64,000 nucleotides of DNA from Candidatus Epilinea brevis (GTDB lineage Bacteria; Chloroflexota; Anaerolineae; Epilineales; Epilineaceae): assembly GCA_016710785.1 (NCBI GenBank), contig JADJUE010000002.1, forward strand, positions 620,001 through 684,000, written 5' to 3'. Positions 49,148 to 58,195 of the stretch are shown piece by piece (positions within the stretch are counted from its first letter, which is position 1; the number at the start of each line of letters is the position of its first letter). The notes under the pieces were generated by a model. That model was not told the origin of the DNA. It made no database searches and saw only the letters and a program-made list of their open reading frames with translations. A program made the translations under genes and the position numbers.

Positions 49148-49432
49148 ATGTCACGCTCTTTGAAGAAGGGCCCCTTCTGTGAGGCCAAGCTCCTAGGTCG
49201 CGTCGAAGTCATGAACGCGGCCGGCGACAAGAAGGTCATCAAGACCTGGTCGCGAGCGAGCACGGTATTCCCGCAAATGGTGGGCCATACGATCGCCGTC
49301 CACAACGGTCGGCATCACGTTCCTGTCTACATCTCCGAAAACATGGTGGGGCACAAGCTGGGCGAGTTCGCTCCCACCCGCACCTTCCGCGGCCATAGCT
49401 TCAAGGAAAAGGCCGCCAAGGTTCGCCGCTGA
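49148..49432 (+). CDS. rpsS: Ribosomal protein S19
   Basis: The 94-residue head protein with MSRSLKKGPF, TWSRASTVFPQMVGHTIAVHNG and GHKLGEFAPTRTF. AGGAGG lies 9 bases before the ATG. Confidence 0.96.
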   Translation: MSRSLKKGPFCEAKLLGRVEVMNAAGDKKVIKTWSRASTVFPQMVGHTIAVHNGRHHVPVYISENMVGHKLGEFAPTRTFRGHSFKEKAAKVRR

Positions 49433-49461
49433 GCCGAGGCCGGGAAAAAAGGACGAGCACA

Positions 49462-49839
49462 ATGAACTTCTCAATTCGCGCCCACGCGCGCCAAATACCG
49501 ATGTCCGCCCGCAAGATGCGGTTGGTGATCAACCTCGTCAGGGGAAAGCCGGTTCAGGAGGCGCTCGCGCTTCTGCAGTTCACCCCTAACGCCGCCGCCG
49601 CCCCGGCCCGCAAGCTGGTCGCCAGCGCCGCCGCCAACGCGGAGGAGAACTACGGGCTTATGTCCGATGAGCTCTTCGTGGCGGAGATCATGGCCGGCGA
49701 AGGTCGCATGCGAAAGAAGGGGCGATTCGGTGCCCGTGGACGCTTCAAGCCCGAAATCAGCCGCAGCTGTCACGTCTCGGTGGCCCTGCGGGAAATCAAC
49801 CCGCAACCGCTCACCGCGGCCGAGGCGGCCGAGGCCTGA
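49462..49839 (+). CDS. rplV: Ribosomal protein L22
   Basis: The 125-residue protein whose beta-hairpin lines the exit tunnel. It has the conserved MSARKMRLVINLVRGKPV, the middle ALALLQFTPNAAAAPARKLV and the hairpin region GRMRKKGRFGARGR. Confidence 0.94.
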   Translation: MNFSIRAHARQIPMSARKMRLVINLVRGKPVQEALALLQFTPNAAAAPARKLVASAAANAEENYGLMSDELFVAEIMAGEGRMRKKGRFGARGRFKPEISRSCHVSVALREINPQPLTAAEAAEA

Positions 49840-49857
49840 TCAGGAGAGGACAAGCCG

Positions 49858-50529
49858 ATGGGACGCAAGGTTCATCCATACGGATTTCGACTGGGCATCA
49901 TCAAGCCCTGGCGTGCACGCTGGTATGCGGAAGGCAAAGAGTACGGCGAGTTGCTGCTGGAGGACATCGCTCTCAGGAAGATGGTCTCCAAGGAAGCGGC
50001 TGCGGCCGGTATTGCCGAGGTAACCATCGAGCGCTTTCCGCGCCAAGTCAACGTGACCATCCACGCTGCCAAGCCCGGTATCATCATCGGGCGTAAGGGC
50101 GCGGCGGTCAACCTGATGCGCGACGAGGTGAAGAAGTTCACCGGCAAGACCGCCAAGGTGGACGTCGTCGAGATCCGCCAGCCCGATGCCAATGCCATGG
50201 TCATCGCCCAGTCGGTCGCTGGTCAGTTGGAGCGGCGCATCAGCCACAAGCGGGCGATGAAGCAAGCCGCTACCAAGGCCATGCGCGCCGGTGCCAAGGG
50301 CGTGAAGATCGTCTGCAGCGGCCGTCTCGGTGGATCGGACATGTCGCGGACCGATCAAGTGTTGCAGGGCCGGGTCCCTCGGCAGACCTTGCGTGCCGAC
50401 ATAGACTATGCCCGCTTCGAGGCCGTGACCACGTTCAGCGTGATCGGTGTCAAGGTCTGGATCTACAAGGGCGAGGTCTTGCCTGGCGATGAGCGCCTGA
50501 ATCCTGAAATCCAAGAACAGTCAAACTGA
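49858..50529 (+). CDS. rpsC: Ribosomal protein S3
   Basis: The 223-residue mRNA-entry protein with a type II KH domain (GIIIGRKGAAV) and the C-terminal motif GVKIVCSGRLGGSDMSRTD. GGAGAGGAC precedes the ATG. Confidence 0.96.
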   Translation: MGRKVHPYGFRLGIIKPWRARWYAEGKEYGELLLEDIALRKMVSKEAAAAGIAEVTIERFPRQVNVTIHAAKPGIIIGRKGAAVNLMRDEVKKFTGKTAKVDVVEIRQPDANAMVIAQSVAGQLERRISHKRAMKQAATKAMRAGAKGVKIVCSGRLGGSDMSRTDQVLQGRVPRQTLRADIDYARFEAVTTFSVIGVKVWIYKGEVLPGDERLNPEIQEQSN

Positions 50530-50600
50530 GCATCGCCGATACGGGCCAATCCCCTTGGGGCGTTGGTTGCGGACCGTCACTGAGAGAGCAGGTAATCACC

Positions 50601-51035
50601 ATGTTGATGCCAAAGCGGACAAAATATCGCAAGCAGATGCGGGGCCGGATGCGCGGCTTGGCTTCCCGAGGGAACACCGTTCACTTCGGGGAGTTCGGCT
50701 TGCAGAGCCTGGGTCCGGCCTGGATCACCAGCCGACAGATCGAAGCCGCGCGCCGAGCCATCGTGCGCTACGTCAAGCGCGGCGGTCAGGTCATCATCCG
50801 CGTCTTTCCCGATAAGCCAGTCACCAAACGGGCCGCTGAAACCCGCATGGGCAGCGGCAAGGGTGCGGTGGAGTTCTGGGTTGCCGTGGTGCGGCCGGGT
50901 TCGGTGCTCTTTGAAATGAGCGGGGTGACCGAGGAGCAGGCGCGTGAGGCCTTGCGTCTGGCATCCCATAAACTGCCCGTGCCGACACAATTCGTGATGC
51001 GGTCGCAGTTCTTGATCGGGGGAGGGCAGGCATGA
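50601..51035 (+). CDS. rplP: Ribosomal protein L16
   Basis: The 144-residue protein at the tRNA accommodation corridor. It shows MPKRTKYRKQMRGRMRG, FGLQSLGPAWITSRQIEAARRA and RVFPDKPVTKRAAETRMGSGKG. The stop overlaps the rpmC start (ATGA). Confidence 0.96.
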   Translation: MLMPKRTKYRKQMRGRMRGLASRGNTVHFGEFGLQSLGPAWITSRQIEAARRAIVRYVKRGGQVIIRVFPDKPVTKRAAETRMGSGKGAVEFWVAVVRPGSVLFEMSGVTEEQAREALRLASHKLPVPTQFVMRSQFLIGGGQA

Positions 51036-51259
51036 TGCATCCGGAGGAGATCCGCGCGATGAACGCGGCGGGTCTGAAAGACACAATCGAGGTCGCCCGC
51101 AAGGAGATCTTCAACCTGCGATTCCGCAAGGCGACAGGGCAGTTGGCTGATGCCAGCCGCATCCGCGCCGCGCGGCGGTCCTTGGCCCGTCTTCTGACGG
51201 TGCAGCGCGAGCAGCAGATCTGGGCGGCCTACGAGGCCACGATGGAAGGCGAGGTTTGA
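51032..51259 (+). CDS. rpmC: Ribosomal protein L29
   Basis: The 75-residue helical-hairpin protein at the tunnel exit, with FNLRFRKATGQLADASRIRAARRSLARL. It starts at ATG 51032 in the ATGA overlap; ATG 51035 is equally close. Confidence 0.94.
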   Translation: MMHPEEIRAMNAAGLKDTIEVARKEIFNLRFRKATGQLADASRIRAARRSLARLLTVQREQQIWAAYEATMEGEV

Positions 51260-51262
51260 GCG

Positions 51263-51514
51263 ATGCCACGGCGTCAACTCAAGGGTAAAGTGCTGAGCAA
51301 CAAGATGGAGCGGACGGCCGTGGTGCAGGTTGAGCGCATCAAGGCTCACCCGCTGTACCACAAGGTCATCAAGCGCCGCAAGAAGTACCTGGCGCATGAC
51401 GAAGAGAATGAAGCGCGGCCCGGCGACGTCGTGCTCATCGAGGAATGCCGTCCGCTGAGCAAGAACAAGCATTGGCGCATCGTCAGTTGGCTGGTGCGGG
51501 GAGACATCCGATGA
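51263..51514 (+). CDS. rpsQ: Ribosomal protein S17
   Basis: The 83-residue 16S 5'-domain binder of the OB fold: LKGKVLSNKMERTAVVQVER, HPLYHKVIKRRKKYLAHDE and the GDVV...CRPLSKNKHWRIV ending. It overlaps rplN by ATGA. Confidence 0.95.
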   Translation: MPRRQLKGKVLSNKMERTAVVQVERIKAHPLYHKVIKRRKKYLAHDEENEARPGDVVLIEECRPLSKNKHWRIVSWLVRGDIR

Positions 51515-51879
51515 TTCAGATGCAGACCCGTCTGCGATCTGCGGACAACACCGGTGCCAAGCAGTTGATGTGCATCAAGGTGCTGGGTGGCTCCAAGCGT
51601 CGCTATGCCGGGGTGGGTGATGTGATTGTCTGCAGCATCAAGCAGGCGGCACCCCACGGAATGGTGAAGAAGGGCGAGGTGGTGCGCGCGGTGATCGTCC
51701 GCACCACGAAGTCCTACGGCCGACCCGATGGAAGCTACATTCGATTCGACGAGAACGCCTGCGTGATCGTCGACAAAGACGGCAATCCGCGAGGGACCCG
51801 CATCTTCGGGCCCGTCGCTCGTGAGCTGAGAGAGCGGCGCTACATGAAGATCGTCAGCCTCTCGCCAGAAGTGCTGTAG
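51511..51879 (+). CDS. rplN: Ribosomal protein L14
   Basis: The 122-residue inter-subunit bridge protein, starting at ATG 51511. Motifs are MIQMQTRLRSADNTGAK, VGDVIVCSIKQAAP, FDENACVIVDKDGNPRGTRIFGPVARELR and the ending IVSLSPEVL. Confidence 0.96.
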   Translation: MIQMQTRLRSADNTGAKQLMCIKVLGGSKRRYAGVGDVIVCSIKQAAPHGMVKKGEVVRAVIVRTTKSYGRPDGSYIRFDENACVIVDKDGNPRGTRIFGPVARELRERRYMKIVSLSPEVL

Positions 51880-51889
51880 GAGAAGGACG

Positions 51890-52204
51890 ATGCAACGGGT
51901 CAAGAAGGGTGACACGGTCGAGGTGCTCGGTGGCGATGACCGCGGTCGGCGCGGGGAGGTCAACTCTGTGTTTCCCAAGCGCGGGCGGGTGGTGGTCCAC
52001 GGCATCAACCTGGTGAAGAAGCACCAGCGTCGTGCTGCGGGTGTGACCACTCAGTCGGGCATCATCGAGTTCGAGGCAGCCGTCGATCTGTCCAACGTTG
52101 CGCCCGTGTGTACGCATTGCGACAAATGGACGCGAGTCGGTTACAGCGACGCCGGCGAACGCAAGGTGCGCATCTGCCGCCGCTGCGGCAACCCCCTGGA
52201 TTGA
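51890..52204 (+). CDS. rplX: Ribosomal protein L24
   Basis: The 104-residue assembly initiator with a KOW motif (KKGDTVEVLGGDDRGRRG). It has a zinc-ribbon-like pair of CxxC motifs near the end (CTHC and CRRC), as in many bacterial L24 proteins. Confidence 0.95.
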   Translation: MQRVKKGDTVEVLGGDDRGRRGEVNSVFPKRGRVVVHGINLVKKHQRRAAGVTTQSGIIEFEAAVDLSNVAPVCTHCDKWTRVGYSDAGERKVRICRRCGNPLD

Positions 52205-52215
52205 CGGAGCGAGCG

Positions 52216-52752
52216 ATGGGACTGAAAGAACGGTTCAACAAGGAGATCGTGCCGGCATTGATGGCTGAGTTCGGCTACGACTCGGTCATGCAGGTGCCGC
52301 AATTGGAGAAAGTGGTCTTGAACATCGGCCTCGGCGAGGCGTTGACCAACGCCAAGGCCTTGGATTTCGCGACCAATGACCTTGCGCTGATCACCGGCCA
52401 GAAGCCGGTGATCACCAAGGCCAAGAAGAGCATCGCCAGCTTCAAGCTGCGCGAAGGAAACCCGATCGGCGCCCGTGTGACGCTGCGCGGCAAGCAGATG
52501 TACCACTTTCTGGAGCGACTGCTCCTGGTGGCCTTGCCGCGCACGCGCGACTTCCGCGGTGTCAATCCCAATGCCTTTGACGGTCGAGGCAACTACACGC
52601 TGGGGATCCGCGAACAGCTGATCTTCCCGGAAATCGAATACGACAAGATCGATCGCGTGCGCGGCTTGGAGCTCTCGATCGTGACCACGGCCCATACAGA
52701 CGACGAGGCGCGGCGCTTGCTCAGTCTGTTGGGCATGCCGTTCCGGCGCTAG
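52216..52752 (+). CDS. rplE: Ribosomal protein L5
   Basis: The 178-residue 5S rRNA-binding protein: VPQLEKVVLNIGLGEA, ITGQKPVITKAKKSIASFKLREG and RDFRGVNPNAFDGRGNY. The start is ATG 52216, behind GGAGCGAGCG. Confidence 0.96.
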   Translation: MGLKERFNKEIVPALMAEFGYDSVMQVPQLEKVVLNIGLGEALTNAKALDFATNDLALITGQKPVITKAKKSIASFKLREGNPIGARVTLRGKQMYHFLERLLLVALPRTRDFRGVNPNAFDGRGNYTLGIREQLIFPEIEYDKIDRVRGLELSIVTTAHTDDEARRLLSLLGMPFRR

Positions 52753-52764
52753 TGGAGGAGCCCC

Positions 52765-52947
52765 ATGGCCAAGACCTGCATGATTTTTCGCGAACAGCGG
52801 CGCAAGTACCCTACCCAGGTGCGCAACCGCTGCGGTAAGTGTGGTCGCCCCCGCGGCTATATGCGCAAGTTCCGGCTCTGCCGGATCTGCTTCCGTGAGT
52901 TGGCCCTGGAGGGCATGGTCCCCGGGGTCGTGAAGTCCAGCTGGTGA
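52765..52947 (+). CDS. rpsN: Ribosomal protein S14, zinc-binding type
   Basis: The 60-residue short S14 with Cys23, Cys26, Cys39 and Cys42. The zinc form is common outside Proteobacteria. Confidence 0.95.
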   Translation: MAKTCMIFREQRRKYPTQVRNRCGKCGRPRGYMRKFRLCRICFRELALEGMVPGVVKSSW

Positions 52948-52975
52948 ACGGTAGCCAAAGGAGCGGAGCACAACG

Positions 52976-53374
52976 ATGAGTATGTCAGATCCCATCGCGG
53001 ACATGCTGACCCGCATCCGTAACGCGGCCGAACGCCGGCACGCGACGGTAGCGATTCCGGCGTCCACGATCAAGCAATCGATCGCTGACATCTTGCAGCG
53101 GGAAGGCTACATCGACGGCTTTGATGTTGTCGAGAGCGGTCCCCATCACAACCTGCGGATCAAGCTGAAGTATGCGGCCGACAAGCGCTCGGTCATCAGC
53201 CATCTGGAGCGGGTGAGCAAGCCCGGCCGACGCGTGTACACCAAGTATGCGGAAGTGCCGTGGATCCTCTCCGGCATGGGCGTGGCCATCCTGACCACCC
53301 CCAAGGGCGTGATGACCGGTACCGACGCCCGCCGGGCCAAGGTAGGCGGCGAGATTCTCTGTTACGTGTGGTAG
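52976..53374 (+). CDS. rpsH: Ribosomal protein S8
   Basis: The 132-residue central-domain binder: DPIADMLTRIRNA, the KPGRRVY loop and GMGVAILTTPKGVMTGTDAR, ending GEILCYVW. ATG 52982 is an alternative start. In E. coli S8 is the spc operon repressor. Confidence 0.96.
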   Translation: MSMSDPIADMLTRIRNAAERRHATVAIPASTIKQSIADILQREGYIDGFDVVESGPHHNLRIKLKYAADKRSVISHLERVSKPGRRVYTKYAEVPWILSGMGVAILTTPKGVMTGTDARRAKVGGEILCYVW

Positions 53375-53443
53375 GAAGCGCACGCCGGCGGCAGGCTCCG
53401 ATGGGGCGGGCCGTCACGTGCTCAAGGCGAAGGAAGTGGAACG

Positions 53444-53992
53444 ATGTCGCGCATTGGAAAGCAACCAGTGCCGGTGCCGGACGGGGTGGAGATCACCATC
53501 GACGGCTCCCGGGTCACGGTAAAGAGCAAATTGGGCCAGTTGGAGCGGTCCATTCATCCGTCCATCCGGCTGGTCCGGGAGGGCGGCGACCTCTTGGTTC
53601 AGCGCCAGAGCGATACGATGCAAGACCGTGCCCTGCACGGCCTTACGCGCGCTCTGGTGGCCAACATGGTCACCGGCGTCGCCCAAGGCTTCAGCAAGGT
53701 GCTGCTGATCGAGGGCACGGGCTACCGCGCTGAGACGCAGGGCGACGCCCTCGTGCTCAACGTCGGCTATTCGCACCCGGTTCGGGTGGAGCCCAAGCTC
53801 GGCATCACCTTCTTGGCCGATGATCGCGGCAAGAAGGTGACGGTAAGCGGGATCGACAAAGAGGCGGTGGGCCAGGTGGCCCACAACATTCGGATGGTCC
53901 GACCACCGGAGCCTTACAAGGGCAAGGGCATCCGCTACGACAACGAGATCGTCCGCCGCAAGGCCGGCAAGTCCGGAAAGGCAGGTGCATGA
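53444..53992 (+). CDS. rplF: Ribosomal protein L6
   Basis: The 182-residue protein near the factor-binding site: MSRIGKQPVPVPDGVE, GTGYRAE, GYSHPV and the C-terminal PPEPYKGKGIRYDNE. GGAAGTGGAACG precedes the ATG. It overlaps rplR. Confidence 0.96.
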   Translation: MSRIGKQPVPVPDGVEITIDGSRVTVKSKLGQLERSIHPSIRLVREGGDLLVQRQSDTMQDRALHGLTRALVANMVTGVAQGFSKVLLIEGTGYRAETQGDALVLNVGYSHPVRVEPKLGITFLADDRGKKVTVSGIDKEAVGQVAHNIRMVRPPEPYKGKGIRYDNEIVRRKAGKSGKAGA

Positions 53993-54366
53993 TGGGGCGC
54001 AACATCGCTGGTCCGCGACGCGAGGCGCGGATCCGGCGGCACCAGCGGGTGCGAAAGAGCATTGCCGGCGTGGCTGAACGGCCGCGTCTGGCTGTATTCC
54101 GCAGCAACCTGCAGATCTATGCCCAGGTCATCGACGACGAGGCGGGCCATACCATGGTCAGCGCTTCGACGTTGGATGGCGAGCTGGCGTCGGCCGTCGC
54201 CGGCAAGACGCGGCGCGAGCAGGCGGCGATGGTCGGGCGCAGCGTCGCGGAACGTGCCTTGAAGGTCGGCATCGAGAGCGTGGTGTTCGACCGTGGTGGA
54301 TTCCAGTACCATGGCCGGATCAAGGCCCTTGCCGATGCCGCCCGTGAAGCCGGTCTGAAGTTCTAA
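53989..54366 (+). CDS. rplR: Ribosomal protein L18
   Basis: The 125-residue 5S rRNA-binding protein: RHQRVRKSIAGVAERPRLAVFRSN, IYAQVIDDEAGHTMVSAST and VVFDRGGFQYHGRIKALADAARE. It starts within the ATGA overlap; ATG 53992 is equally possible. Confidence 0.95.
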   Translation: MMGRNIAGPRREARIRRHQRVRKSIAGVAERPRLAVFRSNLQIYAQVIDDEAGHTMVSASTLDGELASAVAGKTRREQAAMVGRSVAERALKVGIESVVFDRGGFQYHGRIKALADAAREAGLKF

Positions 54367-54377
54367 GGAAGACAACC

Positions 54378-54953
54378 ATGAGTGTGACCCAGGCAAGGAC
54401 GGCAAAGGGGAAGCAGCCGCGTGAGCGGCGCGGCAGGCGCGAGCGCGAAGAGCCGGAGTTCGACGAGCGCGTGATCGACATCAACCGCACGGCCAAGGTG
54501 CTCAAGGGCGGTCGCCGCTTCGGCTTCCGCGCCTTGGTGGTGGTCGGCGACAACAAGGGCAAGGTCGGTGTGGCCATCGGCAAGGCCAACGAGGTGCCCG
54601 ACGCCATCCGCAAGGCCATCGAGCGCGCCAAGCGGCGGATGATCAAGGTGCCCATCATCGAGCATACCATCCCGCATGTGGTCTCGACGCGCCATGCGGC
54701 GTCCAAGGTGACCCTGCGGCCAGCCGTTCCAGGCACCGGTGTGATCGCCGGTACCGGCGCACGTGACGTCCTGGAAGCCGCGGGCATCCGCGACATCCTG
54801 TCCAAGCGTCATGGCAGCAACAACATCCTCAACGTGACCGTCGGCACCTACATGGCTCTCAAAGAGCTGAAGGATCCGGCCGACGAGGCACGTCGCCGCG
54901 GCAAGCCCGTGGCGGAGATGATGCCCTTCTGGAGCCGACCCCATGGCAAGTGA
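54378..54953 (+). CDS. rpsE: Ribosomal protein S5
   Basis: The 191-residue fidelity protein with the double-stranded-RNA-binding domain (VIDINRTAKVLKGGRRFGFRALVVVGD, GKANEVPDAIRKAIE) and the C-terminal GTGVIAGTGARDVLEAAGIRDI. A basic 25-residue N-terminal extension precedes it. It overlaps rpmD by 11 bases. Confidence 0.96.
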   Translation: MSVTQARTAKGKQPRERRGRREREEPEFDERVIDINRTAKVLKGGRRFGFRALVVVGDNKGKVGVAIGKANEVPDAIRKAIERAKRRMIKVPIIEHTIPHVVSTRHAASKVTLRPAVPGTGVIAGTGARDVLEAAGIRDILSKRHGSNNILNVTVGTYMALKELKDPADEARRRGKPVAEMMPFWSRPHGK

Positions 54954-55170
54954 ATCGACGAATCTGGTGAAGGTCACCTACGTCAAGAGTGCGATCGGCT
55001 ATAGCCAGCGGCAGAAGGACACGGTCAAGTCGCTGGGTCTCAAGCATCTGGGCGACTCGGCCGTGCATGCCGACAGCCCGCCGATTCGCGGAATGTTGCG
55101 CGCGGTGAACCACCTGGTGTCAGCTGAGCCGATCGGCCAGGTCGACGTGGTACTGGAGTCGGGCTCCTGA
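54943..55170 (+). CDS. rpmD: Ribosomal protein L30
   Basis: The 75-residue protein with the ferredoxin-like L30 fold: VKVTYVKSAIGYSQRQKDTVKSLGLKHLG and IRGMLRAVNHLV. It is slightly longer than the usual 60 residues at both ends. Confidence 0.94.
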   Translation: MASESTNLVKVTYVKSAIGYSQRQKDTVKSLGLKHLGDSAVHADSPPIRGMLRAVNHLVSAEPIGQVDVVLESGS

Positions 55171-55201
55171 GCCCGGCCAACTTCTGGATGGGAGAGCTAA
55201 C

Positions 55202-55696
55202 GTGAAGCTACACGATCTGGCCCCGGATCCGGGTTCCCGACGCCCGCGCAAGCGCTTGGGTCTGGGGAACGGCGGAAAAGGGGGCACCTATGCCGGCCGC
55301 GGCACCAAGGGCCAAGGGGCCCGTGAGGGCGGCGGCAAGAAGGCCTATTTCGAGGGCGGTCAGTTGCCCTTTGTGCGGCGTTTGCCGTTCCGGCGCGGTT
55401 TCAAGGCGCCGTTCCGTGTCCACTACACGCCGGTGAATCTGGGCGATCTGGATTCGCATTTCAGCGTGGGTGCCGAAGTGACCGCCGAGACCCTGAAGGC
55501 AAGCGGCCTGCTCAGCGGCGTCCGCGAGCCCTACAAGATCCTGGCCGAGGGCAGCCTCAGCAAGGCGCTCAAGGTCCACGCGCCTCGCTTCGGCGTGAGC
55601 GCCCGCAGCGCCATTGAAGAGGCGGGCGGCGAATGCCTGTCCACCGAGGCGCCGGACCTCCGAGCCATCCTCCGGCATCGCCGCCCTCGCCATTGA
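55202..55696 (+). CDS. rplO: Ribosomal protein L15
   Basis: The 164-residue late assembly protein starting at GTG 55202 (GGGAGAGC upstream): MKLHDLAPDPGSR, the Gly-rich GRGTKGQGAREGGGKKAYFEGGQ and the C-terminal domain to IEEAGG. Confidence 0.95.
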   Translation: MKLHDLAPDPGSRRPRKRLGLGNGGKGGTYAGRGTKGQGAREGGGKKAYFEGGQLPFVRRLPFRRGFKAPFRVHYTPVNLGDLDSHFSVGAEVTAETLKASGLLSGVREPYKILAEGSLSKALKVHAPRFGVSARSAIEEAGGECLSTEAPDLRAILRHRRPRH

Positions 55697-55792
55697 TCCG
55701 CAGGGCGCCTTCAGAGCGCCTGACCAGCATCGACCCTTGACCGGGGAACCGTGGCCTCACCGGCCCGGCCCCGGTCATCAAGGAGCCCAACC

Positions 55793-57112
55793 ATGCTCGA
55801 AACCTTCAAGCGCGCCTTTGGCCTCCCGGATCTCCGCCGGAGGCTGCTCTTCACCTTGGCGGTGCTCCTGATCTTCCGCTTCGCGGCCCATGTTCCGGTA
55901 CCGGGACTCAACCAGTTGCAGCTGGACGCGCTCCTCAACCCGAGCTCGAACTCGGCCGGATCGCAGGCTGCGCGCTTCATCAACTTCTTGACCGGCGGAG
56001 CGCTCGAGCAGTTCTCGGTGATGACCCTGGGCGTGTACCCGTACATCACGGCGTCCATCATCATCTCGCTGCTCGCGCCGCTCATCCCCAGCCTGGAAGA
56101 GTTGCAGAAGGAAGGCGAGTCGGGGCGCAACAAGATCAACCGCATGACCTATTGGTTGACGATTCCCCTGGCCGCATTGCAGGGCATCGCCAACATCGGG
56201 CTGGTCAACTCCAGCCTGGGTGGTACCGATGCCCAAGTGGTGCAGTTCGGCGCGCGGTATCCGCTCAACACGGCCACGGTGCTCATCACCCTCCTGGGCG
56301 GGACGATGTTCGCCCTATGGTTGGGGGAGCGGATTACCGAGAAGGGCATCGGCAACGGCATCTCGATCATGATCTTCGGCGGGATCATCACCCAGGTCCC
56401 GCAGACCTTGCTGAGCCTGCTCAGCTCGGGACAGGTCTTCGCCCTCTTGATCGTCGTGCTGGTCACCGTGCTGACCGTGGCGCTGATCGTCTACATCCAG
56501 GAAGCGCATCGCCGCATCCCGGTGCAATACGGTCGGCGGATGCGTGGCGCGCAGGTCTACGGCGGGCAGTCGACCTTCATTCCGCTGCGGGTCAATTCGG
56601 CGGGCATGATCCCCTTGATCTTCGCCAGCGCCCTGATGGTCTTCCCGCAGCTGCTGGCGCAGGTGCTCACCGGGCTGGAGCAGCCGCAGCTCAAGCGGGC
56701 GGGCGATACGATCGCCGAGCTGTTCAACCAGCAGAACAGCCCGTGGTGGATCATGTTCTTCGTCTTTGTGGTCCTGTTCACCTACTTCTATACCGACGTC
56801 GTGTTCCGTCAACAGGCGCTGCATGAGACCCTGCAGCGCAACGGCGGATTCATTCCCGGCATCCGACCCGGCAAGCAGACGGAAGAATATCTGAGCCTGG
56901 TCATGCGCCGCATCACGTTTGCCGGAGCGGTATTCCTGGGGCTGGTGGCGGTGCTGCCGTTCATCGTCGCCAGGATCACCGGACTCAACACCAACGTCTC
57001 CATGTTGATCAGCGCCAGCGGGCTCTTGATCGTGGTCGGCGTGGTTCTGGACACCATCAAGCAGCTGGAAGCCCAGCTCGCGATGCGGCATTACGAGGGA
57101 TTCATCCGCTGA
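55793..57112 (+). CDS. secY: Preprotein translocase subunit SecY
   Basis: Pore subunit of the Sec translocon, the export route for the signal-peptide proteins in this window. The 439 residues from ATG 55793 (AAGGAG upstream) have ten transmembrane helices and signatures such as GVYPYITASIIISLL, GIGNGISIMIF, the cytoplasmic RRIPVQYGRRM and GGFIPGIRPGKQTEEYL. adk, map and infA, its usual followers, are absent. Confidence 0.97.
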   Translation: MLETFKRAFGLPDLRRRLLFTLAVLLIFRFAAHVPVPGLNQLQLDALLNPSSNSAGSQAARFINFLTGGALEQFSVMTLGVYPYITASIIISLLAPLIPSLEELQKEGESGRNKINRMTYWLTIPLAALQGIANIGLVNSSLGGTDAQVVQFGARYPLNTATVLITLLGGTMFALWLGERITEKGIGNGISIMIFGGIITQVPQTLLSLLSSGQVFALLIVVLVTVLTVALIVYIQEAHRRIPVQYGRRMRGAQVYGGQSTFIPLRVNSAGMIPLIFASALMVFPQLLAQVLTGLEQPQLKRAGDTIAELFNQQNSPWWIMFFVFVVLFTYFYTDVVFRQQALHETLQRNGGFIPGIRPGKQTEEYLSLVMRRITFAGAVFLGLVAVLPFIVARITGLNTNVSMLISASGLLIVVGVVLDTIKQLEAQLAMRHYEGFIR

Positions 57113-57116
57113 GGCC

Positions 57117-57144
57117 TTGACCTCAGCGGTTACTCTGCTATCAT
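57117..57144 (+). promoter_or_regulatory. Internal promoter before rpmJ
   Basis: TTGACC, a 16-base spacer and TATCAT, immediately after the secY stop codon and about 55 bases before rpmJ. It would give the alpha operon genes their own transcript. Confidence 0.6.
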
Positions 57145-57198
57145 CAGGTTTTGCCCTTCGGGCCAAGGCCATGATACCAGGCTCCATGGAGTAGGACG

Positions 57199-57312
57199 AT
57201 GAAGGTTCGACCTAGCGTCAAGCGACGCTGTGAAAAATGCAAGGTAATCCGCCGCCACGGCCGGGTGATCGTCATCTGCGAGAACCCGAAGCACAAGCAG
57301 CGGCAGGGCTAA
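57199..57312 (+). CDS. rpmJ: Ribosomal protein L36
   Basis: The 37-residue zinc protein MKVRPSVKRRCEKCK..., with Cys11, Cys14, Cys27 and His32. GGAGTAGGACG precedes the ATG. The reading frame is complete and ends 14 bases before rpsM. Confidence 0.95.
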   Translation: MKVRPSVKRRCEKCKVIRRHGRVIVICENPKHKQRQG

Positions 57313-57326
57313 AGGAGCGATCGATC

Positions 57327-57704
57327 ATGGCTCGTATTGCAGGTGTTGACCTGCCGCGCGACAAGCGCTCGGTTGTGGCCTTGACCTACATCTTCGGAAT
57401 CGGTTCGACGCGCAGCAAGGAGATCCTTGCTGCGACCGGCATCGACGAATCCACTCGGATCAACCAGTTGACCGAGGAGGAGGTCCGTCGCCTCCGCAAC
57501 CATATCGAACAGACCTACAAGGTGGAAGGTGACCTGCGGCGCGAGTTGCAGCAGGCCATCAAGCGCCTGACGGAAATCGGCTGCTACCGGGGGTTGCGCC
57601 ATCGTCGGCGGCTTCCGGCCCGCGGACAGCGCACGCGAACCAACGCGCGTACCATGCGCGGGCCGCGCAAGACGGTGCCCGGGCGGCGCAAGGCCGGCAA
57701 GTGA
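57327..57704 (+). CDS. rpsM: Ribosomal protein S13
   Basis: The 125-residue head protein with a C-terminal tail contacting tRNA: MARIAGVDLPRDKRSVVALTYIFGIG, the RGLRHRRRLPARGQRT motif and the ending KTVPGRRKAGK. Start ATG 57327, behind AAAGGAGCGATCG. The frame is open upstream through rpmJ, but the family start is here. Confidence 0.96.
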   Translation: MARIAGVDLPRDKRSVVALTYIFGIGSTRSKEILAATGIDESTRINQLTEEEVRRLRNHIEQTYKVEGDLRRELQQAIKRLTEIGCYRGLRHRRRLPARGQRTRTNARTMRGPRKTVPGRRKAGK

Positions 57705-57761
57705 TGCCGGCTCTGGTCTACCACACAATGTGCTTCGCAGCAGGACAAGGAGCGGTCTAGC

Positions 57762-58166
57762 ATGGCGCGACGCAAGGTCACGCCCACCCGCCGCGGCTCG
57801 CGGCGGGTGGTCAAGAGGAACATCCCTTCGGGGCAGGCGCATATCAGCGCCACCTTCAACAACACCATCGTCACCATCACGGACCCCAGCGGCAACGCCA
57901 TTGCCTGGGCCAGTGCGGGTACCTCGGGTTTCAAGGGCTCGCGCAAGAGCACGCCCTATGCCGCGCAGCTCGCTGCTGAGAATGCAGCGCGTTCGGCCAC
58001 GGATCAGGGCATGCGCGAGGTCGAGGTGTTCGTGAAGGGGCCTGGCCCCGGACGCGACGCCGCCATCCGTTCCATCCAGCAGGGTGGGCTGACGGTTCGG
58101 GTCATCACCGACGTCACGCCCATCCCGCACAATGGTTGCCGACCGCGCAAGAAGCGCCGCGTCTGA
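57762..58166 (+). CDS. rpsK: Ribosomal protein S11
   Basis: The 134-residue platform protein: GQAHISATFNNTIVTITDPSGN, KGSRKSTPYAAQLAAE and DVTPIPHNGCRPRKKRRV. AAGGAGC precedes the ATG. rpsD, which normally comes next, is missing. Confidence 0.96.
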   Translation: MARRKVTPTRRGSRRVVKRNIPSGQAHISATFNNTIVTITDPSGNAIAWASAGTSGFKGSRKSTPYAAQLAAENAARSATDQGMREVEVFVKGPGPGRDAAIRSIQQGGLTVRVITDVTPIPHNGCRPRKKRRV

Positions 58167-58195
58167 TCGAGAGCGGGGGAACACTCTTGGAAGCC